NCBI GenBank assembly: GCA_963606965.1
Contig: CAVDAL010000051.1
Coordinates: 55,490 to 119,489 of the forward strand
Source of the DNA: CAVDAL01 sp963606965
GTDB lineage: Bacteria > Actinomycetota > Coriobacteriia > Coriobacteriales > QAMH01
Direction of reading: 5' to 3'
DNA length: 64,000 nt
Shown in pieces: positions 28,586-37,960 of this stretch. Position numbers and translations under genes: made by a program. Each line of letters begins with the position of its first letter. The stretch's first letter is position 1. Under the pieces are notes generated by a model. That model saw nothing but the letters and a program-made list of their open reading frames with translations. It searched no databases and had not been told where the DNA came from.

Positions 28586-28612
28586 AAAAGCACTTTTAAG
28601 AGTGCTTTTTTT
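28586..28612 (+). terminator. Intrinsic terminator upstream of the HD gene
   Basis: AAAAGCACT pairs with AGTGCTTTT around TTTAAG and ends in seven T. No coding region precedes it on this strand, so it must end a non-coding transcript or protect the downstream gene from read-through. Confidence 0.8.
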
Positions 28613-28705
28613 GTATGCTTTTACAGATAGAACGCAGCTAAAACTATAAAGAATGCTGCTTTTAAACTATAATATCCATCTAAAAAATTTTAATTGCGAG
28701 GTTTT

Positions 28706-29932
28706 ATGACTTCTAATTCAGACTTATTCCAATTCAATGAAGATGAACTTGAATTTTTGCGAATAAATGAACAAAAACAGCAAAGTCTTCTTAGCGAATA
28801 TGCTTGCAAAAATAGTGAAGGCTTGCGCGAATTTAATAAAAATTATGAAGATAAAGATTGCTATTTAGGACGCCCTTGCTTTGTTGTTGATATTGAAAAA
28901 ATTCTTCATAATCCATTTTTCTCAAGATGCGCAGACAAGACGCAAGTTTTCAGTCTTGTAAAAAATGATGATGTAACGCGTCGTTCATTTCATTTGCAGC
29001 TTGTCAGCCGCGTTGGAAGAACAATAGGCCAAGCTCTTGGCTTAAATCTTGACTTGATTGAAGCAATAGCAATTGGCCATGACTTGGGACATACTCCATT
29101 TGGCCACAAAGGCGAAGAATATTTATCCAAACTTTATTATTCACATACAAAAAGATATTTCAATCACAATGTGCAAAGCGTGCGTCTTTTAAAAACTATG
29201 GCCCGCACTAATTTATGTCTTCAAACATATAGCGGAATTCTTGCTCATTGCGGTGAAAAAGCATTTGCAAAATACAAGCCCAAACAAATTTCTGGCTTTG
29301 ATGAATTTAATGAAATTATAGAAGGCTGCTATAAAGACCAAAGCGAAATTCGCAATCTTTTGCCAAATACTTTAGAAGGTTGCGTTGTTCGAATTTCAGA
29401 TATTGTTGCTTATCTTGGCAAGGACAGGCAGGATGCTGCGCGTGTCAAGCTTACAAACTTTGATATTTATGATGAATCAAACATAATTGGCCCGCTTAAT
29501 CATCAAATTATTCAAAATGTAACACATAATATTATCAAACGTTCTATTGGCAAAGATTATCTTGCAATGGATGAAGAAGTTTTTGATGCATTGCAAGCAT
29601 TAACAAATGAAAATTGGGAATATATTTATTCATCTGAAGAAATTAAAAACCGCATAAAATTCGTTGAACCTATGATGGAAATTTTATATGAAACTTTCTT
29701 ACAAGATTTAAAAGATGGGAAGGAAGAATCGCCAATTTTTTCTCATTATGTATTGCATCCAATGCTGCATTGCGACTATACATGGGAGCTTAAAAATCGC
29801 CCTGATGATATAGTCGTAGACTATATTGCTTCTATGACAGATGATTATTTTGTCGATTTATTTAAGCATATGTTTCCAGAAAGCAAGCTTAATGATGAAG
29901 TTTGCTATGTTCCATATTTCAAGGAAAATTAA
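28706..29932 (+). CDS. dGTPase-like HD-domain nucleotide triphosphohydrolase
   Basis: This is a probable deoxynucleotide triphosphate triphosphohydrolase of 408 aa. The HD motif appears as RRSFHLQLVSRVGRTIG, then GHDLGHTPFGHKGE, with further ligands in EGCVVRISDIVAYLGKD. The start ATG 28706 follows GCGAGG; the in-frame TTG at 28694 is too far upstream of normal spacing. A TATAAT at about 28668 may be its promoter. Substrate preference cannot be read from sequence. Confidence 0.86.
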   Translation: MTSNSDLFQFNEDELEFLRINEQKQQSLLSEYACKNSEGLREFNKNYEDKDCYLGRPCFVVDIEKILHNPFFSRCADKTQVFSLVKNDDVTRRSFHLQLVSRVGRTIGQALGLNLDLIEAIAIGHDLGHTPFGHKGEEYLSKLYYSHTKRYFNHNVQSVRLLKTMARTNLCLQTYSGILAHCGEKAFAKYKPKQISGFDEFNEIIEGCYKDQSEIRNLLPNTLEGCVVRISDIVAYLGKDRQDAARVKLTNFDIYDESNIIGPLNHQIIQNVTHNIIKRSIGKDYLAMDEEVFDALQALTNENWEYIYSSEEIKNRIKFVEPMMEILYETFLQDLKDGKEESPIFSHYVLHPMLHCDYTWELKNRPDDIVVDYIASMTDDYFVDLFKHMFPESKLNDEVCYVPYFKEN

Positions 29933-29935
29933 AAA

Positions 29936-30088
29936 ATGTTCACAAATCCTACTGAAAATAAAGAAATTAATTGCGTTCGCGAACTTGTCTGCAGTCATTA
30001 CGTGCTTGCTATGGAGTTGCCGCGCAATCAAGCATCAATACTAGGTAAAATGATATTAAAATCCACAATCGAGGGGATGTTAAAATGA
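29936..30088 (+). CDS. Hypothetical 50-residue protein upstream of dapB
   Basis: This short ORF starts 3 nt after the HD gene and has its own ribosome-binding site (AAGGAA, 29921-29926). Its TGA overlaps the dapB ATG by 4 nt. The peptide is mixed-charge with two Cys and no signal peptide or membrane segment. Spacing, ribosome-binding site and overlap argue that it is translated, perhaps to couple dapB translation. I do not recognise the sequence, and a gene remnant is possible. Confidence 0.5.
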   Translation: MFTNPTENKEINCVRELVCSHYVLAMELPRNQASILGKMILKSTIEGMLK

Positions 30089-30867
30089 TTTCAGTTTTAG
30101 TTAGCGGCGCAAAAGGTCGCATGGGAACAACAATTATTTCAATGGTTGAAGACGCTGAAGATATGCAGCTTATCGCTGGAGTAGACCCAGTTGCAAAAGA
30201 TAATGATACATGCGGCAATGGTGCACCAGTTTTCAAAAGTTTAGAAGAAGCTCTTAACAATGTTAAGCCAGATGTCATGGTTGACTTTACAAGACCTGAC
30301 GTAGCTGAACAAAATCTTCGACTTGCTTTGAGTAAAGGAGTTAATTGCGTTTTGGGAACAACAGGCGTTTCTGAGGAACGTCTTGCAGAAATTTATGATG
30401 AATGTGCCACGGATGGTGCAGCATTATTCTGCGCTCCAAATTTCACAACAGGAGCAGTTCTTATGATGCTATTTTCTAAGATGGCTGCAAAATATTTCCC
30501 AGATGCAGAAGTCATTGAACTTCATCACAATGGGAAAAAGGATGCTCCATCTGGCACTGCTGTTCGTACAGCGCGTTTGATTGCTGGCGCCAGAACACAA
30601 GAGCCTCAAGCTCCTGGTAAAGAAACTGAACTTGATGGAATGGACGGCGCTCGCGGCGCGCTCGTCGATGGTGTTCCTGTTCATTCTGTTCGCACGGCTG
30701 GATATATGGCTCATCAAGAAGTTATTTTTGGAGGAATGGGTCAGACGTTAACCATTCGTCATGACTCTATTGATAGATCTTGTTACATGCCTGGTGTTGC
30801 ATTAGCAATCAGGTCAATTGTTAAACAAGATGGCCTTGTAATTGGCCTTGAAAATTTGATGGATTAA
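30085..30867 (+). CDS. dapB: 4-hydroxy-tetrahydrodipicolinate reductase
   Basis: It performs the NAD(P)H reduction step of the lysine/diaminopimelate pathway. The 260-aa protein begins with a Rossmann motif (GAKGRMGT) and contains the substrate-binding block ELHHNGKKDAPSGTA with the catalytic His and Lys. GAGGGG (30071-30076) is its ribosome-binding site. It is followed by dapA. Confidence 0.95.
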   Translation: MISVLVSGAKGRMGTTIISMVEDAEDMQLIAGVDPVAKDNDTCGNGAPVFKSLEEALNNVKPDVMVDFTRPDVAEQNLRLALSKGVNCVLGTTGVSEERLAEIYDECATDGAALFCAPNFTTGAVLMMLFSKMAAKYFPDAEVIELHHNGKKDAPSGTAVRTARLIAGARTQEPQAPGKETELDGMDGARGALVDGVPVHSVRTAGYMAHQEVIFGGMGQTLTIRHDSIDRSCYMPGVALAIRSIVKQDGLVIGLENLMD

Positions 30868-30888
30868 AAATTTAAGGTGGAGATGAAA

Positions 30889-31782
30889 ATGTCTAAATTA
30901 CGTTTTGGACGCACAATTGCTGCTATGGTTACTCCATTTAATGAAGATGGAGATGTTGACTTATATAGAGCACAGGAATTGGCAGTTCGCCTTTCAGATG
31001 GCAGATGCGACGCAATCGCGGTTTGTGCAACAACGGGGGAAGGCCCAACAATCTTTTACCCACAAAAGCTTGATTTGATCAGCGCGGTTGTTAATGCTGT
31101 TGGAAGCAATTGCAAAGTAATTGCAAATGTTGGCACTAATTCAACAGCAGATAGCATTTCTTTTGCTCAAGATGTTGCACCTTTAGGTGTTGACGGATTC
31201 ATGACTGTTGTTCCTTATTATAATAAGCCTCCTCAAGAAGGTTTATATAAGCACTTTAGCGCAATTGCTAATTCAGTTGATTTGCCAGTTATTTTGTATA
31301 ACATCCCAGGCAGAAGCGTCATAAATTTGGAAGCAAAAACAACAATTGCTCTTGCGAATGATGTTGAAAATATTCTAGGCATTAAAGAAGCAAGCAGCAA
31401 AATGGATCAAATCCAAGAAATTATTGATAATGTAGATGATGAATTTGCTATTTATTCAGGCGAAGATTCAGATACTGTTGAAATTATGAAGCGCGGCGGC
31501 ACTGGCGTAATTTCAACAATTGCAAATATTGCCCCAGGCAGAATGAATGAAATTACAACATTATGCGCCGAAGGCAAATTTGATGAAGCACAAGCTAAAA
31601 GCGATGCTTTGCTTCCATTAATGAAAGAATTATTTGTTACAACAAATCCAATTATGGTAAAAGAAGCTCTAAAGATTCTTGACTTCGGCGTGGGGGGCTT
31701 GCATCTTCCACTTGTTGATGCAACTCAACGACAACATGATGAACTTGCAGAAGTCATGAAGAAGGTAGGGGAAATTTATTAG
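30889..31782 (+). CDS. dapA: 4-hydroxy-tetrahydrodipicolinate synthase
   Basis: It condenses pyruvate and aspartate semialdehyde. The 297-aa TIM barrel has the Schiff-base lysine in LGIKEASSK, the catalytic Tyr in YNIPGRS and the TTGEGPT phosphate/pyruvate motif. I use ATG 30889, six bases after GGTGGAG; GTG 30877 is the longest frame. The stop overlaps a small hairpin before rnj. Confidence 0.95.
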   Translation: MSKLRFGRTIAAMVTPFNEDGDVDLYRAQELAVRLSDGRCDAIAVCATTGEGPTIFYPQKLDLISAVVNAVGSNCKVIANVGTNSTADSISFAQDVAPLGVDGFMTVVPYYNKPPQEGLYKHFSAIANSVDLPVILYNIPGRSVINLEAKTTIALANDVENILGIKEASSKMDQIQEIIDNVDDEFAIYSGEDSDTVEIMKRGGTGVISTIANIAPGRMNEITTLCAEGKFDEAQAKSDALLPLMKELFVTTNPIMVKEALKILDFGVGGLHLPLVDATQRQHDELAEVMKKVGEIY

Positions 31783-31794
31783 ACCAAAAGGTCT
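31781..31794 (+). promoter_or_regulatory. Small stem-loop between dapA and rnj
   Basis: AGACC pairs with GGTCT around AAAA, overlapping the dapA stop and ending three bases before the rnj ribosome-binding site. It may be a weak terminator or a processing site. Confidence 0.35.
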
Positions 31795-31806
31795 TTCGGA
31801 GAAAAT

Positions 31807-33579
31807 ATGACACAAGAACAGAAAGTGCGCCCCGCAGCAGCTGGGGCGCCTTCACGTAATAAAAACAAGAAAAAGACATATACAAAATCGTATAAAAAAC
31901 ACAGCGCAAGCAACAAACAAGCTCCATCTTTGCGCATAATTCCGCTTGGCGGCCTTGATGCTATTGGCAAAAACATGACCGTTTTGGAATGTGGCCAAGA
32001 CATGATAATGGTTGACGCAGGTTTGATGTTTCCAGATGATGAACACGTTGGCGTCGACTTAATTCTTCCAGACTATACATATGTTTTGGAACATGCAGAT
32101 AAGCTCCGCGGCATCGTGATTACTCATGGTCATGAAGATCATACAGGTGCTTTGCCATATCTTTTAAAGGATTTAGATATAGACGTTCCTGTTTTAGGAA
32201 CAAAATTAACATTGGGGCTTATCAAAGGCAAGCTTTCTGAATTTAAACTTGCTAATACTACAAACTTGCAAGAAGTCCATCGTGGTGGACATGCAAGCTT
32301 GGGCAGTTTTGAATTGGACTTTTTTACAGTTAATCATTCAATTCCAGGCGCTATGGGCATTTTTATTAAGTCACCTGCAGGCAGCGTCTTGCATATGGGC
32401 GACTTTAAACTTGATGAAACGCCCATAGATGGCGAATTGACAGACTTTGCAGCATTAGCTCGTTTTGCACAAGAAGGCGTTGATCTTTTAATTTCAGATT
32501 CAACAAATGCAAACCAAAAGCAATTCACTCCTAGTGAAGCTGAAGTCGGCGTTGCATTGCGACAGATAATCAATCAAGCAAAACGCAAAGTTATTGTTGC
32601 AGCATTTTCTTCACATATTCATAGGGTTCAACAAATTTGCGATGCAGCAATGCTTGCAAAACGTTCTGTTGCTGTAACGGGCAGGTCAATGCTTACAAAT
32701 ACTCGCATTGCAAGAGAGCTTGGATATCTTAATGTTCCAGACAATTTGATTGTTGATGCATATGAATGTAATGACATTCCACCACATAAGTTAGTAATCT
32801 TATGTACAGGCAGTCAAGGTGAACCTTTATCGGCACTTGCTAGAATGGCAGTAGGCGAGCACAAAACTGTTTCCATTGAAAGAGGCGACACAGTTATAAT
32901 GTCTGCTACTCCTGTTCCTGGGAATGAAAAGTCAGTAACGCGCGTTATTAATCACTTGTCAAAAATTGGTGCAGATGTTTATGATAAAAAACGCGCTATG
33001 GTTCATGTTTCTGGCCATGCTGGAGCTGAAGAATTAAAAATAATTCTTTCTATCGTTAAGCCAAAGTATTTTTTGCCAGCTCATGGTGAAGCTGTGCATT
33101 TGCGTGCTCATGCAAAACTTGCTCAAGCCGTTGGAGTGAAAGAAAAGAATATCTTCATTCTTGATAATGGCGATTCACTATTGATGAAAAATGGCAAAGT
33201 CACACGCGGTGAACATGTCGATAGCGGAATTGTTTATGTTGATGGTTCATCTGTTGGTGACATTGGGCAAGACGTTTTGCGCGACAGACAAATGCTTTCT
33301 AATGAAGGTGTTGTTAGCCTTGTAATTGTTGCAAATGCAATCACGCATTCACTCGCTGCAGACCCTGAGATTTCAATGCGTGGCTTGCCAGGATTTGATG
33401 ATGAAGATTTCATTGCGCAAGCAATTGAACAAGTTGCTAAATGTTACAATGATTCACTCAAAGCTTATAGAAGTGACAAAGCGCGTTTGAAGAAGTCATG
33501 CCGCGAATCGCTTTCTAAATTTATATGGTCAAAGTGCCACAGGCATCCATTAATCATTACAACATTGATGGACGTATAG
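31807..33579 (+). CDS. rnj: Ribonuclease J
   Basis: RNase J is a metallo-beta-lactamase/beta-CASP RNase with 5'-3' exo- and endonuclease activity. The 590-aa protein has a basic, low-complexity N-terminal extension (about 1-40), the metal motif HGHEDH at 107-112 and later beta-CASP blocks (SGHAGAEEL, PAHGE). CGGAG precedes the ATG. A GC-rich hairpin lies within codons 7-15. The dapA-rnj-ftsK order is common in actinobacteria. Confidence 0.94.
   Translation: MTQEQKVRPAAAGAPSRNKNKKKTYTKSYKKHSASNKQAPSLRIIPLGGLDAIGKNMTVLECGQDMIMVDAGLMFPDDEHVGVDLILPDYTYVLEHADKLRGIVITHGHEDHTGALPYLLKDLDIDVPVLGTKLTLGLIKGKLSEFKLANTTNLQEVHRGGHASLGSFELDFFTVNHSIPGAMGIFIKSPAGSVLHMGDFKLDETPIDGELTDFAALARFAQEGVDLLISDSTNANQKQFTPSEAEVGVALRQIINQAKRKVIVAAFSSHIHRVQQICDAAMLAKRSVAVTGRSMLTNTRIARELGYLNVPDNLIVDAYECNDIPPHKLVILCTGSQGEPLSALARMAVGEHKTVSIERGDTVIMSATPVPGNEKSVTRVINHLSKIGADVYDKKRAMVHVSGHAGAEELKIILSIVKPKYFLPAHGEAVHLRAHAKLAQAVGVKEKNIFILDNGDSLLMKNGKVTRGEHVDSGIVYVDGSSVGDIGQDVLRDRQMLSNEGVVSLVIVANAITHSLAADPEISMRGLPGFDDEDFIAQAIEQVAKCYNDSLKAYRSDKARLKKSCRESLSKFIWSKCHRHPLIITTLMDV
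31827..31849 (+). promoter_or_regulatory. GC-rich hairpin in the first codons of rnj
   Basis: GCGCCCC (31827-31833) and GGGGCGC (31843-31849) form a perfect 7-bp GC stem in an otherwise AT-rich gene, 20 nt after the start codon. It could modulate initiation or be a self-cleavage/autoregulatory element. Confidence 0.4.
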
Positions 33580-33601
33580 TTAGTTTTTTTTGGAGGTTAA
33601 T

Positions 33602-36007
33602 TTGAGCGCAAAACGCTCACAAGTAAATAATAAAAACAATCGCAAACCAGCAGGTAACAAAGGTAATAAAAGAGCTCAACAAAGCAGGCAAGAACCTGAG
33701 CCAATTTTGGACGCAAGAACAAAAGATGACATTATTGGTGTTGCTTTAATTGTTTTAGGCATTGTGCTTTTTATTGCTGTTGTCGCCCCTGGCACAGCCT
33801 TGCTTTCTGCTTTAATTTCAGAAGCTTTACTGAATGCTTTTGGTGTTGGTGCTTATATATTCCCATTTGCATTTGTTATCTGGGGCGCTGTTCATTTTGT
33901 CAGAAGCCCATCTACAAAAATGATGCGCCTTGTAATAGGCATATGCATGATTGTATGGGGAATAATGGCGCTGTTTTCCTTATTCAATGGTAGCGTCGAT
34001 CTGAATTATCCAAATTCGCTTTTCGCTGATTATGTATTAATTAATGGCGGAGGCTATGCAGGTTCTGCTTTAGCTTGGGTTTTCATGAGCCTGCTTGGAA
34101 AAGTAATTGCATGTGTAATTATCTGCGCAATCATTTTAATCGGTTTTATTTTGGCAGGATTTTCAATATCTGCTCTTGTAAGCTTTGTTCGCAATTATAT
34201 TGCATTGAGCAAAGAAGAAAAAGCATTGCGCAAACAAGAACGTTCAAACAATGTTGAAGAAGTTTCATTAGCTCCACGCGATAAATATAGCGACGAGGAT
34301 CAAATTGAATGTATTCCTCAAAAAGACGAAACATTGCTGATTGGTCAGCCAAAGCGCAGAAATAAGACTAAGCGCAAAAAAGATATAGGCAATAGCGAAG
34401 ACGAAACAATAAACTTAAAAGATGCTGCATATGATGAAACTATAGTTTTGGACTCAAGTAAAAAGGGCTCAAAAACAACTCGCAAGCCAAAAAGCGAAGC
34501 TAAGACAGTTAGCTTTGGTTTGGACGTTCCAACAACAGAAGGCTTTAGTATTCCACCTGCTGGAATAATCAAAACATCAGGCAAGCGTTCGCAAAAAAGT
34601 AATACTCAAGAATGTGAACAAGTTGCTGCGCATCTTCAACAAACATTGGAAGAATTTAGCTTGCCCGCACAGGTTGTGGGTTGGTTGTCTGGCCCTACGG
34701 TAACGATGTATAAAGTTGATTTACCAACTGGCGTCAAACTTTCGAAACTTACAGGTTTAGCAGATGATATTGCACTGGCTTTGGCAGCAAGCTCTGTAAG
34801 AATTGCTCAAATTCCTTCTACATCTTTAGTGGGCGTTGAAATTCCAAACAAAAACAGGTCAACTGTTTTATTTGGCGATATTTTAAGCACTGCAAAATCT
34901 GCTCCACTTGAATTAGCAATTGGCGAAGATGTTGACGGAAATAAAATTTGCGTTGACTTGGCAAAGATGCCTCACTTGCTTATTGGCGGCACAACAGGTT
35001 CTGGCAAATCTGTAGCAATGAATGCAATGATTATGTCATTATTAATGCGCACAACACCAGCAGATGTTCGCTTGATTATTGTTGACCCTAAGCGCGTTGA
35101 AATGTCTGGATATAATGGAATTCCTCATCTTTATATTCCAGTTGTAACTGAGCCGAAAGAAGCTGCTGCAGCTTTGCGGTGGGGCGTTGTTGAAATGGAA
35201 CGTCGCCTTAAAGTTTTTGAAAACGCAGGCGCAAGAAATATTTCAATTTATAACCAAATGATTGCTGATGGCAAACTTAATAAAGAAGATGAAGAGCCTC
35301 CAACAAAAATGCCATATATAGTCATTGTTATTGACGAATTGTCGGACTTGATGATGGCAGCAGGCAAAGATATTGAAGATTCAATTGTGCGCATTTCGCA
35401 GCTTGCTCGCGCGGCTGGCATTCATTTAATTATTGCAACTCAACGACCATCTAGCAATATTGTTACAGGCATGATTAAAGCAAATATCACAAACAGAATT
35501 GCTTTACTTGTGGCAACTGGTGTTGACTCTCGTGTTATTTTGGACCAAACTGGCGCAGAAAAATTAATTGGCAATGGCGACATGCTTTTCAGCAAACCTG
35601 AGTGGGGAAAGCCAAAGCGTGTTCAAGGATGCTATGTTTCAGATGCTGAAATAAATGCAGTTGTTGAACATTTGAAAAGCCAAGGTTCACCCGAATATCA
35701 TCCGGAGATCTTGCAGGTTGGAAGTTCGGCAAACTCAAATTCTGGTAGCACAGCTGCCGCTTCAAATGACGACCCACTAATCTGGGATGCTGCCGATGCT
35801 GTTGTAAGCTCGGGAATTGGGTCAACATCAATGTTGCAAAGAAGATTAAGCGTTGGTTATGCCCGTGCAGGACGCATTATGGATACATTAGAAGCAAAAG
35901 GAATTGTTGGACCACCAGATGGCTCGCACCCGCGTGAGGTTTTAATTGATAGTGTTGAAGACCTTGAAGCAATTAAAGCTTTCGAGGCAAATGATATGGA
36001 AAATTAA
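33602..36007 (+). CDS. ftsK: DNA translocase FtsK/SpoIIIE
   Basis: FtsK moves DNA at the division septum. The 801-aa protein has a basic N-terminus, about four membrane helices (about 45-200), a charged linker, a RecA-like motor with Walker A GGTTGSGKS near residue 461 and Walker B IVIDELSDLM, and a C-terminal winged-helix gamma domain (LQRRLSVGYARAGRIMD) that reads orienting DNA sequences. I start at TTG 33602, five bases after GGAGG. Confidence 0.94.
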   Translation: MSAKRSQVNNKNNRKPAGNKGNKRAQQSRQEPEPILDARTKDDIIGVALIVLGIVLFIAVVAPGTALLSALISEALLNAFGVGAYIFPFAFVIWGAVHFVRSPSTKMMRLVIGICMIVWGIMALFSLFNGSVDLNYPNSLFADYVLINGGGYAGSALAWVFMSLLGKVIACVIICAIILIGFILAGFSISALVSFVRNYIALSKEEKALRKQERSNNVEEVSLAPRDKYSDEDQIECIPQKDETLLIGQPKRRNKTKRKKDIGNSEDETINLKDAAYDETIVLDSSKKGSKTTRKPKSEAKTVSFGLDVPTTEGFSIPPAGIIKTSGKRSQKSNTQECEQVAAHLQQTLEEFSLPAQVVGWLSGPTVTMYKVDLPTGVKLSKLTGLADDIALALAASSVRIAQIPSTSLVGVEIPNKNRSTVLFGDILSTAKSAPLELAIGEDVDGNKICVDLAKMPHLLIGGTTGSGKSVAMNAMIMSLLMRTTPADVRLIIVDPKRVEMSGYNGIPHLYIPVVTEPKEAAAALRWGVVEMERRLKVFENAGARNISIYNQMIADGKLNKEDEEPPTKMPYIVIVIDELSDLMMAAGKDIEDSIVRISQLARAAGIHLIIATQRPSSNIVTGMIKANITNRIALLVATGVDSRVILDQTGAEKLIGNGDMLFSKPEWGKPKRVQGCYVSDAEINAVVEHLKSQGSPEYHPEILQVGSSANSNSGSTAAASNDDPLIWDAADAVVSSGIGSTSMLQRRLSVGYARAGRIMDTLEAKGIVGPPDGSHPREVLIDSVEDLEAIKAFEANDMEN

Positions 36008-36021
36008 TAGAAAGTTTTAAT

Positions 36022-37440
36022 GTGAACGAAAGTATAGGGGACATACTTAGAAATAAGCGCAAAGAACTTGGCTATTCTTTAGATGATGCTGCTGATGCAA
36101 CAAATATAAGAAGGCGCGTTCTTGAAACATTTGAAACTGGGGATTTTGCATATTTTCCACCAGATGGCTATGCGCGCAATATGATTTTGTCTTATGCGCG
36201 TTTTCTTAATATGAATGTCGATGATGTTTCGCGAACATATGATATTCAGCGTAATGAATTCGAATCAAGAAATACACCTGAATTCGCTGCTTCAAATGAC
36301 ATTGAACGCATGAAAAGACGTGCTAATGCAGCAAATGACAGAGCTGCAAAGGCAGAAGGTAAAGAACAAGAAGAACAAGACTCTTCTAAACAGATGGCAA
36401 GCAGTATTAAAGTTATCCCGCGTTCTTCACGCAACGCAACATCTTATTCTCGTCGTGCAGGGCGCCAGATAGCTAGCGATTTCCAAACTGATAGTTTTAG
36501 TCCTGTTGAATTTGCCAACGATAGCTCGCGACAAAAAACAAATAGGCACAGAAGACATATTAGTGCCAGCGATTTACATGCTGCGGATAATTATTCAAAT
36601 TCGAGCTCGCGTTCATCAAGGTTAAGCAAATCTGAAAGCACAGATAGAAACAGGCGTTTCAATTCTAGAAGTGCTGCGCAAACAACAACAGAAAAAGATC
36701 CATATACGACAGGAAGATTGTCTGATATTACAGCAGGATTTCACAAAGTCGATTTTAATAAAGAAAGTGAAAGCGCGCAAGTTGAACAAGATTTTGAAGA
36801 ATCTTCGAATTATGAATTGCGTGAGCGCAACCGCAAAACAAAACCAACAGCAAGAGGAAGCAGATCAAATTCATCTTCTTCAATCCCACATAACCACGAT
36901 GTTGTTGTTCAAGGGCCTGTCCATCGCATAATCAATGCAATTATTTCGATTTTCAAAGATAGAAGAACGCGTTTGATAGCTATAGCTGTTATATTTATTG
37001 TTCTGGCTATTGTTGTTGCTGCAAGTTTGCTGATTTCTTCGGCATCGAATAATGAAAATAGCAATGATGTAATTGAAGTTCAAGGCGGCGCAGAAGGTGA
37101 TTCTTCAACATCGACAACTTCAGATGAAGCAGGAAATACAACAGCAACAGTAACTACAGCAAATGGCAACCCAGTTGTAATTACTTTAGAAGTTGAAGAA
37201 GGCAAGACTTCTCTTATAAATGTGACTTATGATGATGATATTGCATACAACGGAACAGCTGTAGGACCTTGGAAGCGTGAATTCAATGTAACAAAGTCAT
37301 TTAATGCATCTTTTGGCACACCAGATTCAGTTAAAGTCACAGAAAATGGAAAAGAAATTGCTATTACATCGAATGAAGATGGAACTGGCACATTAACAGT
37401 AAATATCCAAGCGGCAGGCTTGGCGGAAAGCAGCAAATAA
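36022..37440 (+). CDS. rodZ: RodZ-like membrane protein with HTH domain
   Basis: RodZ proteins link the MreB cytoskeleton to the envelope. The 472-aa protein has an N-terminal HTH_25 domain (GDILRNKRKELGYSLDDAA), a long Ser/Arg/Asn-rich linker (about 95-300), one transmembrane helix (about 316-341), and a C-terminal beta domain (about 380-470). The linker is unusually long and low in complexity. The start is GTG. Its place between ftsK and pgsA-cinA-recA is conserved. An mreB gene is not in the window. Confidence 0.82.
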   Translation: MNESIGDILRNKRKELGYSLDDAADATNIRRRVLETFETGDFAYFPPDGYARNMILSYARFLNMNVDDVSRTYDIQRNEFESRNTPEFAASNDIERMKRRANAANDRAAKAEGKEQEEQDSSKQMASSIKVIPRSSRNATSYSRRAGRQIASDFQTDSFSPVEFANDSSRQKTNRHRRHISASDLHAADNYSNSSSRSSRLSKSESTDRNRRFNSRSAAQTTTEKDPYTTGRLSDITAGFHKVDFNKESESAQVEQDFEESSNYELRERNRKTKPTARGSRSNSSSSIPHNHDVVVQGPVHRIINAIISIFKDRRTRLIAIAVIFIVLAIVVAASLLISSASNNENSNDVIEVQGGAEGDSSTSTTSDEAGNTTATVTTANGNPVVITLEVEEGKTSLINVTYDDDIAYNGTAVGPWKREFNVTKSFNASFGTPDSVKVTENGKEIAITSNEDGTGTLTVNIQAAGLAESSK

Positions 37441-37455
37441 AACAGGGAGAATAAC

Positions 37456-37953
37456 ATGGCTAAAGACAACAGTTTTGATATTGTATCTGAATGCGATTTG
37501 CAAGAAGTAGATAATGCATTTCAGCAATCGTTAAAAGCTTTAAAGCAGCGCTATGATTTAAAAGATTCTGGTGCAAGCATTGACTTTGACAAAACAAAGC
37601 AAAGTTTTACTGTTTTAGCACCAAGTGACTTTGTTTGTGGACAAGTTATAGATTTACTAAACACGCATCTTGTAAGGCGCAAAATTGATTTACAAGCTGT
37701 AAGCTGGGGGAATGCAGAAGATGCATCTGGTGGCAATGTTCGCAAAGTTGGAACAATTGTGCAAGGCATTGAACAAGAAATAGCAAAGAAAATCAATAAA
37801 GATATCAAAGCAGAAAAATTCAAAGTTAAAGTCCAAATTGAAGGAACAAAGCTTCGTGTTTGCGCGCCAAAACGCGATGAGCTTCAAGCTGTTATAGCTT
37901 TTTTGCGTGAAAAAGATTATGGTCTTCCTTTGCAATTTACAAATTATAGATAA
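37456..37953 (+). CDS. yajQ: YajQ-family nucleotide-binding protein
   Basis: This 165-aa protein with two ferredoxin-like domains starts with DNSFDIVSECDLQEVDNAF, the family hallmark. YajQ homologues bind cyclic di-GMP or RNA in some bacteria; the role here is unknown. A GGGAG ribosome-binding site precedes the ATG. It is closely spaced with rimO (7 nt). Confidence 0.92.
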   Translation: MAKDNSFDIVSECDLQEVDNAFQQSLKALKQRYDLKDSGASIDFDKTKQSFTVLAPSDFVCGQVIDLLNTHLVRRKIDLQAVSWGNAEDASGGNVRKVGTIVQGIEQEIAKKINKDIKAEKFKVKVQIEGTKLRVCAPKRDELQAVIAFLREKDYGLPLQFTNYR

Positions 37954-37960
37954 GGTTTAA

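Noticed and set aside
28500..28612. Fluoride or other known riboswitch before the HD gene
   Set aside because: A CTGATGG word resembles part of the fluoride motif, but the rest of the consensus is absent and the downstream gene does not fit.
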